DNA from: Mytilisepta virgata
Lineage: Eukaryota > Mollusca > Bivalvia > Mytilida > Mytilidae
DNA length: 64,000 bases
Assembly: GCA_028015205.1 (NCBI GenBank)
Contig: JAPWFG010000023.1
Span: 1,054,001 to 1,118,000, forward strand
Direction: 5' to 3'
Shown: positions 27,001-33,571 of the stretch, piece after piece
Layout of the letters: each line of letters begins with the position of its first letter
How positions within the stretch are numbered: position 1 is the stretch's first letter
Program-made: the position numbers and the translations under genes
The notes under the pieces: generated by a model
What the model saw: the letters and a program-made list of their open reading frames with translations, nothing else
The model's database searches: none
Told to the model about the DNA's origin: nothing

Positions 27001-30000
27001 CATTAAACTTGTCTTGTCATGCCCACTAAGAATATATATGGTTTAGGGGTGGGGATCTTAACTGTTTTTGAGATATCTTGTAATTTTCCAAATGAGGGGG
27101 GTGGGGCTGACCCCCGGGGGTGACCATGTAACTCGTCTTTAAATGTGGAATAAAAATATATATGGTTAAGGGGTGGGGATATGAACTGATCTTACCATAT
27201 TTTGAGATTTTACATATTAGGGTGTAGCCCCACCCCCCGGGCAAAAATCAAAATTCCGAAACCTTTGGCACAGACAACTCTTCAAGTGTTACTAGTGTAC
27301 CTAATTTCATGTTTCTATCTTCTACGGTGTAGGAGGAGTTCTTGGACAATCGTTTTTAGACATTTTTTAACTTCTTAGGGCATTGCCCCTAGGGGCGGGA
27401 CCAAAATTTTGATACCCTCTTTCAACTTGGGAAAGGCAATATAAGTAGTGACATAAGTTCCAATATCCTAGCTTTAACACTTTTGGAGATATCTCCATTT
27501 ATTGGATATCGCGAAATTCGTTTTTCGCTCATAATTTGGCCCCAAGGGGTCGAATTCCAATTTTAAGGGGTCTATTCCCTAGTGGGTCATATACTCTTCC
27601 ATGATGCCAAATTTCAAGTTTCTATCTTTTACTGTTTCAGAGATATGCCTTGCCACTACAGACGTACGTACGTACGTACGTACGGACGGACTGTATTACA
27701 TGATCCCCCCGCTTTCGCTAAGCGGGGGGATAACAAAATATTTTTGTATTTTTTTGTAACAAAAACCAGTCAATATATATATAATTTGCATGATTTACGG
27801 TTTATTGATCATTGCCACCAAATGTTTATCACAGATCGTTGTCTATGTGTAAAACAAAAAAACCAGGTGAAGTTATCTTTTTCCATTCAAAAGTTTCTGG
27901 GATTCTTGAAATGTAAAAAAATATAGGTTTTTGGTTCAAATATACCTAAATCAGTGTCAGATGTCTCAAAAAACTAAGTCATGAATAGTTTTTCTTTTTG
28001 TACATGGAAAGAAAAAACAAACATTGTTAAAATTTCAGCAGAGGAACCTTACTGAATTATATTTTCTTAAGGGGTTACAGAACACCTACATGTAAGGGAG
28101 TTAACTTTTTAAAAATCAGCTGAACGTTTTAATCACAAACTATTAGTAAAGAGAAATCAAGCTTCTTAATTATCAAAATTAGTGTTTGTCAAACTGCTAT
28201 ATATCCAATGAAATTATAGATCATTATTCCCATAAATTGCTTGAATTTTTTATATTTTTGTCAACAGGTCAAAGTAAATATTTCCTCAAAATTTTATGAA
28301 AATTAAACGATCCAAATCTTTTTTAGTTAAAGTGTTGGATAACCCCTTAAGTGAAGAAAAAATGGATTATTCCCCCCTAATGTCGGACATGTACATGGAC
28401 TTGTTGTAGGTGGAAATAGGTTATATGTCTTGATATACATGTACCTTTCTATGTACAATGTACATGTATGTTTTTAAGTATGAAAAGTATATTTTATTTT
28501 ATTTCTTTGAACAAAGCTGTTCAATTTCATCTGTATCTTTATTTCCAGAATCGGATGAAATTCAATCACATGTGTATGCAGAGGTTAACTTATTGATGGC
28601 AAAGAAACCGGTGAATGAAGGGAGACAACTCAGTAACAAATTGTCATCGAGTACACCAAATATAGCAGCAAATTTTGACAGATGTGTTGACATTGATATA
28701 GATGGCAGCCCTGAACTTCCTGACAGAGGATATATAGGGTACAGTAAAAATGGCCTTCATTTACTTTAAGGGACCCCTTCCTTTAGGGCTAGGGTTTGGG
28801 TTTATAGTTAGGGTAGAGAGGTTTAAGGTTACCTTATGGAAGGGTTAGAGTTAGGGTGTAGGGAGAAAAATAGGTAAAGATGAACAAAATTGTTTTAAAT
28901 ATTTTCTTACTCATTTGAAACTTTAAGCAGGACCTGAATCACACTAGACATGTGTTTGGTAAATTTTATTTGACAGGTTAAATAAATGTTAACTGTTCGG
29001 AGGTTGATAGGCAGTTGTGTTTTTCTGTGAGATCAGCTGTATAAATGAATAGAGTTTTTTTCATGAATTATACATGTATTTACTTTAAAAATATTTGCTT
29101 TGTGATAAAGTTTTGGGAAATTTAAATCCCTCAATGTCTTTGCAATGGACATGTCTTTTAATGTATGTAATTCAGCAGAAGTTTATTTCTTAAGCTTCAA
29201 CTGTTAGGAAGATACTATATAGTTTTCGTTCAACACTGGTACCCTGTTCAGAGAAATATCAGTAATACACAAAAATTAACAATAAAAAAAATTTGCCTCA
29301 TTTCAATTTAACATTTTTTACCTCTCCTGATTTCTAAATCCTATAATGCCTCTGTTTTTGTACTTTATTTTTTTTCCAGATTTTTATTTGAATAATTGTG
29401 TAAAATTTATTATATACATGTACAATGTAGACGAAAGACATAGTAAATAACACCGAGGATTGGAGTTAACTCAATAGTCATCTTTTTGTCTTTTCTTATG
29501 ACAAAAACTATCCAGTAACGTTGTACTTTCATAATAGTTTTGGGGCCTTGGTGGCCGAGTGGTCTTGGTAGTTCGTCATGACTACTAATGATCACTAGCC
29601 TGTCAACGCTGAGGTTGCGAGTTCGAATCTCACCTGTGGCGGGGTGTGTTCGACTCCGATCTTAATTGACAAGGATTGCCAATTTTCCTACTGAAGGTCG
29701 GTGGTTCTCTCCGGGTACTCCGGTTTCCTCCACCAATAAAAACTGGCCGCCGCGAAATGGCCAAAATGTGCTGAAAACGGCGTTAAACCCCAACTAAACA
29801 AACAATCAAAATAGTTTTGAAATTTTTACTAAAAATAAGTTTTAATGATGCAAAACATTTCTTATTCTTTCATAGATTTTTTTCAGAGAAACAAACTTTT
29901 TTTACAAAATATTCGGTTTAAAAAATAATGCAACACCTTTTTTTTATATCTTTGATAGATTTAATTTTGTTTTCTTTGTAGAGAAACAAACCTTGTAAAA

Positions 30001-33000
30001 ACCAAAGAACTTTCAGCTTCAAGACAGTCTCTTTCAGACAAAATGGGAAACATTAAAAAATCTGCCAAAAATAAGTTCAAGGCCATACGTAAAGCTGTTA
30101 GTATGGATAAAGGCATTGATGCCGTGGGAAACGATGATCATCCAAAGGTCAAGGACAAAAAGAAGTCAAAAGGAAAGAGAGGATTTTTTGGATTGTTTTC
30201 AAAGAAAAAGTCCAAGCAGAAAACTGACCAGGAAGTTGAGTCAGGGTAATTACAAGATTATACATCAGAGAAACCATATGCACTCTTAATTTTGCTGGAA
30301 ATATGTTTGTCTATGTTAGAATTTTATACATGTATTTTGGTTTCCACCCTCCAAATGTTCTAATTTTGTAGCCAAAATTTTGATTATATGCATTTCTTTC
30401 ACCCATCAATCATTGCTGTTTCAAACAGACATGAAATTGGACACTGTAAATAAACACAACCAAACAACAAAAATTCCAAGAATCATCTGGTTGTCCCGCA
30501 ATCTCACCTAAAATAACATATGGTTTCAAATATATTGCGGGGCCTCAGTGGCCGAGTGGTGTAGGTAGTTCGTCATGACTACTAATGATCACTAGCCTGT
30601 CAACACTGAGGTTGTGAGTTCGAATTTCAGCTATGGCGGGATGTGTTCGACTTCGATCTTAATTGACAAGGATTGCCAATTTTCCTACCGAAGGTCGGTG
30701 GTTCTCTCCGGGTACTCCGGCTTCCTCCACCAAAAAAAACTGGTCACCTCGAAATGTGCTGAAAATGGCATAAAACCCCAACTAAACAAACAAACAAATA
30801 TTATGCATTGAATTTCCAGTGTTACCATGGTAAAATAGCCAATACACTGTAAACCATGCCATTTTTCCTTCGTTTGAATGTTTTGTCTTAATTTTATGTC
30901 TTTTTTCAAAGTTTTCAATTAAAGTTTTGATAGCAAAAAGTGTAAAAAAATAGTTTTCTTAAAAAAAAATTAGGAATTATTAAAAATTTATAAAAAATTC
31001 CATAAGACCCAGGATAAAAAAATTTCTGCATTGATATTTTCTTTGCTAGTAGCTGTGTTGAGCCAACAGAAGATACTGCCACATCAAACCTTCATTACAA
31101 GTGGGCCTCTTGTGATTCCATTGATTCCATTCAGGATGAAAATAAAGGCTGTCGTCTGTGTAAGATGAACTCGGATGGAACTCAGGTGGTAGAAATTAGG
31201 AAACCACAGAACAAGGCCATTGACTTCTTTGTATCAAGAGGAAATTCTCAGTTTAAACATGGTATGAATATGTATATTGCACTTGATAACCAAAAAAATA
31301 TTTTAAAGTAAAAAATCTTTGGTATGCATAAATGAAACAGTATACAGTTATTTAACAGTCTTGTGGGATATAGCTATTTTATTTGTTCCGAGACACTGAC
31401 TATTTTCCCAACGCGCAGCGGAGGGAAAAATAGTCAATGTGTCGAGGGGACAAATGAAATGGCTATATCCAGAAATGACTGTTAAATAACTGTTTTATTA
31501 TTTATTATTTAAAAATGTGTTTCTTTAAGATCGCGGCAACGGGACTACATCAACGTGATTACAGATGTCATTCATTCTAATCTGACACGCCTATTACCTT
31601 GGTGTTGCTGCTGAAAAGTCCATGAAATATCATCACAGTGCTATTCACTGGTCGGTGAATAGCACTTGTGCATACCGGTGAATAGTACTTTTCAGACAGT
31701 TTGAATTAAAGAGTATTTTTATGACAATGAATTTTACATAGCAAAAAAGAAGAAAGGTATAATAATATCACATGATTATCGGAAAAACAATATACCAAAG
31801 CAACAAAGCAGTGAGAAAGGTCTGTAAGATCGATTGTTGGATGGATGAATTAGTGTTTAAGGGGGTACCCAAAACTTTGACTAAAATAGATTTGGTTCGT
31901 TTAATTTTCATAAAATTTTGACGAAATATTAACTTTGACCTGTTGACAAAAATATACAAAAATTTAACCACACAATTTACAAAATAATTTCATTGGATAT
32001 ATAGCATTTTGACAAACAATATTTTTGATCATTGAGAAGCTTGATTTCTCTTTACTAATAGTATCTGATTAAAACATTCAGCTGATTTTTAAAGAGTTAA
32101 CTCCCTTAGGTGTTCTGTAACCCCTTAATGTCCAGTGACAATCAGGATGAAAACATGTTATGATACATGTATGAATATGACACACTGAACCAGATATTTT
32201 ACGTGCTAACTCACGAGGTAACAGTCCGCAGACATATTACCCCACCCCAACCGGACTTCGAGCCGAAGAGTCCTTTTGCTCTTACCTCTAATGCTTGGGA
32301 GAGAAGCAGCAAATTACAGTTTTAATGTCCCTTGTTTGACAAGCCAGGGAACAAACCCAGGACCTATACTTGAGGCAAGCAAGATAGAAATAAAAGAGAA
32401 GACAAACACATGAGAATGGAACATATAAAACAAATACCAGAAGAATACATGTATAACTTAAAAAATAAAAGACAACATACAATAAACTTAACAGAATTAG
32501 AACAAAACTGCACAGAAACTAAAGCACTAGCAATGTGAACTCCCATTGAAAACTTGGAGGTGCTCTGGAAGGGTAAGGCCAATTAAAATTAATTGATAGA
32601 TTTTCATCCCCGCCCGCCCCTCGAAAATCGTGGCGCCCCGATTTTTTTTATTTTCTAAAATTTACGATTTCTGGATTTTGTTCCTCTCCGTTACCTGTAT
32701 CTGTGTCAATAATTTCGTTTTTTGTTAACTCCCTGTAACAATTCAACATGGTTTTCGTGATTCTTAGAGTAGTAAGCGGTATAAGCCATTTTATAATGTT
32801 TACATATTAATAACACCTTACAAAATAGTTTCATATAAAATAAAAAATAAAATCCTCCCACCCGCCCCATTTTTTTCAAAAAGTTGGATGAAAATCTACT
32901 AATTGATTTTAGTTGGCCTAAGCATGTCGAGAAGCATGTTCTGCCCCATTGACACATTGCCAGTGAGTAAAATCCAGTGAAGTGTCATGTCCAATGAAGT

Positions 33001-33571
33001 ATTTATTACAGTTATGGAGTTTCTGAACAATTCAATACTGTAAATTCAGAAATTATTTCGTGCATTTATTATTGCGATTTTGTCATTTTAGACCATAATC
33101 CGATTTTAATTTTTGCGATATTGAGAAAAATCCTGCTTCATTCATATAAAAAATTCCAAAATGAGAGTATGAATTATTGCGAGGACAACCCTGTCGCATT
33201 TTTCGCAATAATAAAGACATCACAATAATTTCGGAATTTACAGTAATCAGTTAAAAGGATTTATTGATACTGGTAGTAAAGGGTTCATTGTTGCAAAATT
33301 TTAAGCAAATAAATGAATATTCTAACAACCGATATCCAATTAAGTGACTTTGACTTTAATACAAATATTTTTTGTAGGTGTATTTGTTTCTCGATTTATT
33401 GATAAAAAGAACAATAGATATTCTGGATTACTCTCTGTTGGTGATGAAATAATAGAGGTCAACGGGTTCAAAGTGCATGACCTGTTACTGGACGATGTAT
33501 ATGGTCTCCTTAGCAACAGTGAGAAACTGGTCATAACCATATTACCTCTTCTAGCGAGACAAGATATTTAA
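1702..33571 (+). CDS. Nine-exon gene for a 1,403-residue PDZ-domain protein
   Basis: Join 1702-2022, 12422-13301, 19447-19537, 21418-21519, 23895-25852, 28549-28738, 29982-30245, 31050-31261 and 33378-33571. This gives 4,212 coding nt, with GT/AG at every intron and phases that all agree. An in-frame stop at 1681-1683 supports ATG 1702 as the start. Residues 1-1270 are polar and Ser/Lys/Asn-rich, probably disordered; about 320-350 may form a short helix or coiled coil, and about 1235-1260 is a lysine block. A single PDZ domain covers about 1314-1397. Its GVFVSRF, GLLSVGDEIIEVNG and LVITI strands resemble the PAR-6 PDZ, but there is no PB1 or CRIB domain. The likely role is a cytoplasmic scaffold at cortex, junction or cytoskeleton; this is inferred. 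I could not assign an orthologue; a KIAA1614-type protein is one untested idea. Additional small exons or alternative starts cannot be excluded. Confidence 0.85.
4541..4868. mobile_element. MITE remnant with TTTGGTGTGGCCTAA-type ends
   Basis: The left end GGCCAGACCAAATT and right end TTTGGTGTGGCCTAA are imperfect terminal inverted repeats. A diverged sister copy with the same ends and inner order (TCTGATTTTTGGAC, TTTTAAGAAAA, CACTCCTAAAATT) lies at 35144-35518. It is non-coding. The superfamily is not determined. Confidence 0.55.
5012..5221. mobile_element. Small MITE-like element with AAAAATATGTGTGGTT ends
   Basis: The left AATATGTGTGGTTC and right GAACCACACATTTTT form short inverted termini around an AT-rich core containing GGTAGGTAGG on both sides. 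A partial relative (TACCTACCCTTACC) is seen near 22250. It directly abuts the hairpin element that starts at 5221. Confidence 0.4.
5221..6729 (+). mobile_element. Hairpin-ended non-autonomous element, copy A (possibly Helitron-like)
   Basis: The left terminus is a hairpin (AGCTCACCTGGCT / AGCCAGGGTGAGCT, 5223-5252) followed by GTCGTCCGTCGTCCG. The right terminus is GGTGAGCGATTCAGGCTC, then TTGA, GAGCC and TCTTGTT. The interior has degenerate units with TCTGAAACTACT and AACATGGCCAC but no open reading frame with recognisable protein similarity. The same interior recurs at 40.4-41.8 kb and, inverted, at 59.9-61.8 kb. A hairpin followed by CT-RR-T at one end recalls Helitrons, but a 5' TC start is not clear. 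Confidence 0.7.
6840..6945 (+). repeat. Degraded SINE fragment
   Basis: GTGTGTTTGACTCGAATC, TTAATTGACAAG and a corrupted form of the TACTCCGGCTTCCTCCACC domain match the body of the SINE family seen intact at 29542-29809. The head and tail are lost. Confidence 0.45.
8087..8210. repeat. Foldback palindrome with TATATGGACCAGTTGGTC arms
   Basis: Arms of about 52 bp (AGTTCATGACACT, TATATGGACCAGTTGGTC and complements) face each other around a short centre. Just beyond it, GTCCATATAGCATTATATGGAC (split here as GTCCATATA-GCAT-TATATGGAC, about 8269-8290) forms a second hairpin. It is non-coding, probably a foldback MITE. Confidence 0.65.
9179..9365. repeat. 21-bp minisatellite next to an 18-bp perfect palindrome
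   Basis: About 7.5 copies of a 21-bp unit (TGCTATAATTTTTTACCAC plus AA, TG or GA) occupy 9207-9365. Immediately before is CACAGTGGTACCACTGTG (9191-9208), a perfect palindrome. Because 21 is a multiple of three, both strands stay open and yield spurious repetitive peptides; I do not regard these as genes. Confidence 0.85.
10196..10584. repeat. Foldback element with about 100-bp arms
   Basis: The left arm contains TAGCCCTTATCAGAAACT, AATTATAATTT, TTATTTCCCTTGC and GACGTAGTACTGGTTCG. The right arm holds their complements in reverse order, around a loop of about 190 bp. The arms differ at a number of sites, so the element is not very recent. Confidence 0.75.
11711..11975. repeat. Degenerate foldback element
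   Basis: TCCAAGTCAGGGTTTTGTA and CATTCATTCATATTTGA on the left pair with TATGAATGAGTGTGG and TACAAAACTCTGACTTGG on the right. The arms are about 75 bp and imperfect, within PDZ intron 1. Confidence 0.55.
12059..12093. repeat. (TA)n microsatellite
   Basis: An uninterrupted TA run of about 34 bp, likely polymorphic, 330 bp upstream of exon 2. Confidence 0.95.
12422..13301 (+). CDS. PDZ gene exon 2 (residues 108-400)
   Basis: The acceptor is TTTTTTCATTTCAG and the first codons are SDVKTRRKSSSD; the donor is AAAGGTAAAG, leaving one base of a split codon. It is rich in Ser, Arg and Glu. One amphipathic, possibly coiled-coil stretch runs from DVEQRLRR to EYREQMLQSI. There are proline-directed Ser sites such as SPTPS and HSPESPPDS. 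The Met 66 bp before the acceptor is intronic, so an unspliced reading that starts there is wrong. Confidence 0.88.
13545..14400 (+). repeat. Tandem 165-bp units of the AGCTCACC element family, copy H
   Basis: It starts AGCTCACCTGACC, then runs through about five units. Each unit has a TCTGAAACTA motif, AGAACCAAAC or similar, a GGTCCTCTTT-like motif, GACCAAGATGG, CCACAGC and TTTAACATAGGACCCTA. The right-hand GGCTCT hairpin is not visible, so the copy is truncated. Confidence 0.7.
15424..15625 (+). repeat. SINE copy, 5'-truncated
   Basis: It retains the B-box region (TTTCGAATCTCACCTGTGG), GTGTGTTCGACTTTGATC, the TACTCCGGCTTCCTCCACC domain and an AAACCCCAAC tail. The A-box head is missing. Confidence 0.75.
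16540..16798 (-). repeat. tRNA-derived SINE, full-length copy with 11-bp TSD
   Basis: On the minus strand: A-box TGGCTGAGTGGTC, B-box GAGTTCGAATCTC, central TTCTCCGGGTACTCC and tail AACCCCAATT. Flanks carry an exact 11-bp duplication CCCCAATTTGT (16529-16539 and 16799-16809). Open frames inside are SINE sequence, not genes. Confidence 0.88.
17006..17133. repeat. Decayed MITE with TACCGTATTTTCCTG ends
   Basis: The left TACCGTATTTTCCTGCC and right CAGAAAATACAGTA are imperfect inverted ends about 125 bp apart; inner ACTATAAG-type segments also pair. Confidence 0.45.
17210..17608. mobile_element. TTAA-flanked 399-bp MITE, copy 1
   Basis: The ends TTAAGGATGCTCGCTGGTC and GACCAGCGATCATCCTTAA are near-perfect inverted repeats, and the whole is nearly identical to 23466-23864. 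TTAA at both ends fits piggyBac-type duplication. It is non-coding; AT-rich interior with a TTATAGCTCTAAAATGAGC segment. Confidence 0.85.
19285..19345 (-). repeat. Fragment of a dispersed repeat (GCTTAACGTCCAGTGGCAAA)
   Basis: On the minus strand it reads TTGATTGTTGC then TTAACGTCCAGTGGCAAA. Related segments occur at 46612-46655 and, split by a MITE, at about 31840-31860 and 32125-32160. Confidence 0.6.
19447..19537 (+). CDS. PDZ gene exon 3 (residues 401-430)
   Basis: A small 91-bp exon after a TTTTTCAG acceptor, ending TCTTCAAG before GTATGG. With one base from exon 2 it reads DSDVDSGIVPTSVNDEVP and continues to TTMSSR. Its entry and exit phases fit both neighbours. It is acidic and proline-containing, with no known domain. 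Its small size makes it a candidate for alternative inclusion, but skipping it would shift the frame (91 bp). Confidence 0.82.
20127..20282. repeat. Foldback element, arms ATAACTAATCTTGAAATGC
   Basis: The left ATAACTAATCTTGAAATGC and TACCAAAAATCTACAA pair with the right TTGTAGATTTTTAGGTA and GCATTTCAAGATTAGTTAT. A second palindrome (AATTCACTTGTGCAC / GTGCACTCGTGAATT) sits at the centre. Confidence 0.75.
20864..21137 (-). repeat. tRNA-derived SINE with exact 11-bp TSD
   Basis: On the minus strand: GAGGCCGAGTGGTCTAGG (A-box region), a corrupted B-box, TTCTCTCCGGGTGCTCCAGC and tail AACCCCAACTAAAC. GTAATTAGAAG is duplicated at 20853-20863 and 21138-21148. Confidence 0.9.
21418..21519 (+). CDS. 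PDZ gene exon 4 (residues 431-464)
   Basis: A 102-bp exon after TTGTCATTTCAG, reading TQTVALSVKQDRGQRS then PSPIKADHSLALNLNQR, with donor AGAGGTATAA. Both boundaries have the same phase, so it could be skipped without a frameshift. The content is basic, with a proline-directed Ser site (RPSPIK). The adjacent stretch upstream of the acceptor is also open but is not needed to join the phases. Confidence 0.82.
22403..23175 (+). mobile_element. AGCTCACC-family element, copy G
   Basis: A left hairpin AGCTGACCTGGC / GCCATGTGAGCT is followed by four units of about 155 bp, with TCCTCTGAAACTACA, AAATGATTTGTAA and ATGGCTGCCATGGGC. The right end is unclear (CCAGGTGAGCTGGG near 23157-23170). Confidence 0.65.
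23466..23864. mobile_element. TTAA-flanked 399-bp MITE, copy 2, next to exon 5
   Basis: Nearly identical in length and sequence to 17210-17608, with the same TTAAGGATGCTCGCTGG ends. Its right TTAA (23861-23864) is 30 bp before the exon 5 start, so it supplies the sequence just outside the branch-point/polypyrimidine region. Confidence 0.87.
23895..25852 (+). CDS. PDZ gene exon 5, large exon (residues 465-1117)
   Basis: The acceptor is CATTTATTATAG; the exon opens SNQEEDDSIAQEIL in frame before the first internal Met at 23944, so translation does not start there. The donor is CAACAGGTAATA. These 1,958 bp encode a low-complexity Ser/Lys/Asn/Gln region with no globular domain. It carries five short S-x-[PQ]-[ND]-[LIM] motifs (residues 618-622, 686-690, 782-786, 805-809, 964-968) and two tandem 26-residue units at 1059-1110. 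Codon use and freedom from stops over 1.96 kb mark it as genuine coding sequence. A MITE ends only 30 bp before the exon. Confidence 0.93.
26637..27733. mobile_element. Element with about five 124-bp tandem units and a perfect GC-rich terminal hairpin
   Basis: Units start near 26637, 26761, 26886, 27010 and 27133. Each carries TGCCCACTAAGAATATATA, TTTAGGGGTGGGGATCT and GGTGGGGCCGACCCCCGGGG. A diverged single-copy stretch and an (ACGT)n run (27662-27685) follow. The right terminus is a hairpin with 10-bp arms CCCCCCGCTT / AAGCGGGGGG and loop TCGCT (27705-27729). The left boundary is uncertain; a CATCCCCCCGCTCCCAGC segment at 26430-26447 may belong to it. Confidence 0.65.
28067..28350 (+). mobile_element. 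TTAA-flanked MITE, TTAAGGGGTTAC family, copy 1
   Basis: It starts TTAAGGGGTTACAGAACACC and ends GGATAACCCCTTAA. The inner stretch (AGTTAACTTTTTAAAAATCA, AATCAAGCTTCTTAA, TTGTCAACAGGTCAAAG) matches the inverted copy at 31857-32128. It is non-coding. Confidence 0.85.
28549..28738 (+). CDS. PDZ gene exon 6 (residues 1118-1180)
   Basis: The acceptor is TTTATTTCCAG; the exon reads ESDEIQSHVYAEVNLLMAKK and ends PDRGYIG. The donor GGGTACAG is weak; the next GT, at 28744, would break the phase with exon 7, so 28738 is preferred. It carries a sixth S-x-P-N-[LI] motif (STPNI, 1152-1156). Confidence 0.82.
28739..29981 (+). other. Intron 6 of the PDZ gene
   Basis: It contains an intact SINE (29542-29809). 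The stretch from 28780 to 28870 has TTAGGG-like phrases (AGGGCTAGGGTTTGGG, AGTTAGGGTAGAG) but no true telomeric array. The remainder is AT-rich. Confidence 0.8.
29542..29809 (+). repeat. tRNA-derived SINE, full length, 9-bp TSD
   Basis: The head GTGGCCGAGTGGTC (A-box) and GAGTTCGAATCTC (B-box, about 29620) are followed by GTGTGTTCGACTCCGATC, the central CTCCGGGTACTCCGGTTTCC and the tail AACCCCAACTAAACAAAC. AATAGTTTT is repeated at 29533-29541 and 29810-29818. Confidence 0.9.
29982..30245 (+). CDS. PDZ gene exon 7, lysine-rich (residues 1181-1268)
   Basis: The acceptor is TTTTCTTTGTAG and the donor AGGGTAATTA. It encodes ETNLVKTKELSASRQSL, then a strongly basic block with KKSAKNKFKAIRK and KGKRGFFGLFSKKKSK. 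Lysine clusters around an aromatic/glycine core (RGFFGLFS) look like a membrane-lipid or nucleic-acid contact, or a nuclear localisation signal. This is inference from composition only. Phase 2 at both ends allows in-frame skipping (264 bp). Confidence 0.85.
30246..31049 (+). other. Intron 7 of the PDZ gene
   Basis: It holds one SINE (30539-30794); the flanking sequence is AT-rich with no other feature. It ends at the tandem acceptor CTAGTAG. Confidence 0.8.
30539..30794 (+). repeat. tRNA-derived SINE, full length
   Basis: The same family as 29542-29809: GTGGCCGAGTGGTG, GAGTTCGAATTTC, CTCCGGGTACTCCGGC and AACCCCAACTAAACAAAC. The flanks CAAATATATTGC and CAAATATTATGC look like a decayed target duplication. 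Confidence 0.87.
31050..31261 (+). CDS. PDZ gene exon 8, start of PDZ domain (residues 1269-1339)
   Basis: The acceptor is a tandem CTAGTAG: use of the first AG gives G-S-C-V, use of the second (exon from 31053) gives G-C-V. It contains a Cys pair (GCRLCK) followed by the first PDZ strand VVEIRKPQNK and the carboxylate-binding loop AIDFFVSRG. In a canonical PDZ this loop reads x-L-G-F; here the glycine position is Asp1327. The donor is CATGGTATGA. Confidence 0.88.
31345..31492. repeat. Foldback palindrome, 148 bp
   Basis: The arms CAGTTATTTAACAGTC, ATATAGCTATTTTATTTGT and GACTATTTTCCC pair with GGGAAAAATAGTC, ACAAATGAAATGGCTATAT and GACTGTTAAATAACTG. The spacer is AACGCGCAGCGG-like. The arms are about 65 bp and well conserved. 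Confidence 0.8.
31857..32128 (-). mobile_element. TTAA-flanked MITE, TTAAGGGGTTAC family, copy 2 (inverted)
   Basis: Reverse complement of the 28067-28350 element, with TTAA at both ends. The flanks GATGAATTAGTGT and TGTCCAGTGACAATCAGG form one continuous segment in the uninterrupted relative at 46612-46655. Confidence 0.87.
33036..33245. mobile_element. 210-bp MITE with TACTGTAAATTC ends
   Basis: The left TACTGTAAATTCAGAAATTA and right AATAATTTCGGAATTTACAG (then TA) are inverted repeats about 25 bp long. Inner segments TTATTATTGCGATTTT and TCGCAATAATAA also pair. It ends 132 bp before exon 9. Confidence 0.8.
33378..33571 (+). CDS. PDZ gene exon 9, end of PDZ domain and stop (residues 1340-1403)
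   Basis: The acceptor is TTTTTTGTAG. Completing the split Gly codon gives GVFVSRFIDKKNNRYSG, then LLSVGDEIIEVNGFKV, DLLLDDVYGLL and LVITILPLL, the second half of a PDZ fold in the expected strand-helix order. TAA at 33569-33571 closes the frame just six residues after the last strand. The VGDEIIEVNG stretch is the most diagnostic PDZ signature in the window. Confidence 0.93.

Larger units (their letters stand above)
25853..28548 (+). other. Intron 5 of the PDZ gene
   Basis: It contains the 124-bp tandem array with its hairpin terminus (26637-27733) and a 284-bp TTAA MITE (28067-28350). The stretch 25853-26636 includes a G-run at 26276-26290 but nothing recognisable; 27734-28066 is AT-rich. 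Confidence 0.8.
31262..33377 (+). other. Intron 8 of the PDZ gene
   Basis: It contains a foldback (31345-31492), a TTAA MITE (31857-32128) inserted in a dispersed repeat, LINE/SINE-like debris at about 32160-32570 and a 210-bp MITE (33036-33245). The section 32580-33035 is AT-rich with cytosine patches and has no assigned feature. Confidence 0.8.

Noticed and set aside
26685..27244. Open frames in the 124-bp array
   Set aside because: Tandem-repeat translation with no family resemblance; frames break outside the array.
28790..28865. TTAGGG-like phrases suggesting an interstitial telomere
   Set aside because: Only scattered GGGTTAG-type words, no uninterrupted array of three or more hexamers.
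29551..29632. A possible tRNA gene with good A and B boxes
   Set aside because: The sequence does not fold as a full cloverleaf with matched acceptor arms and continues into the SINE body; it is a tRNA-derived SINE head.
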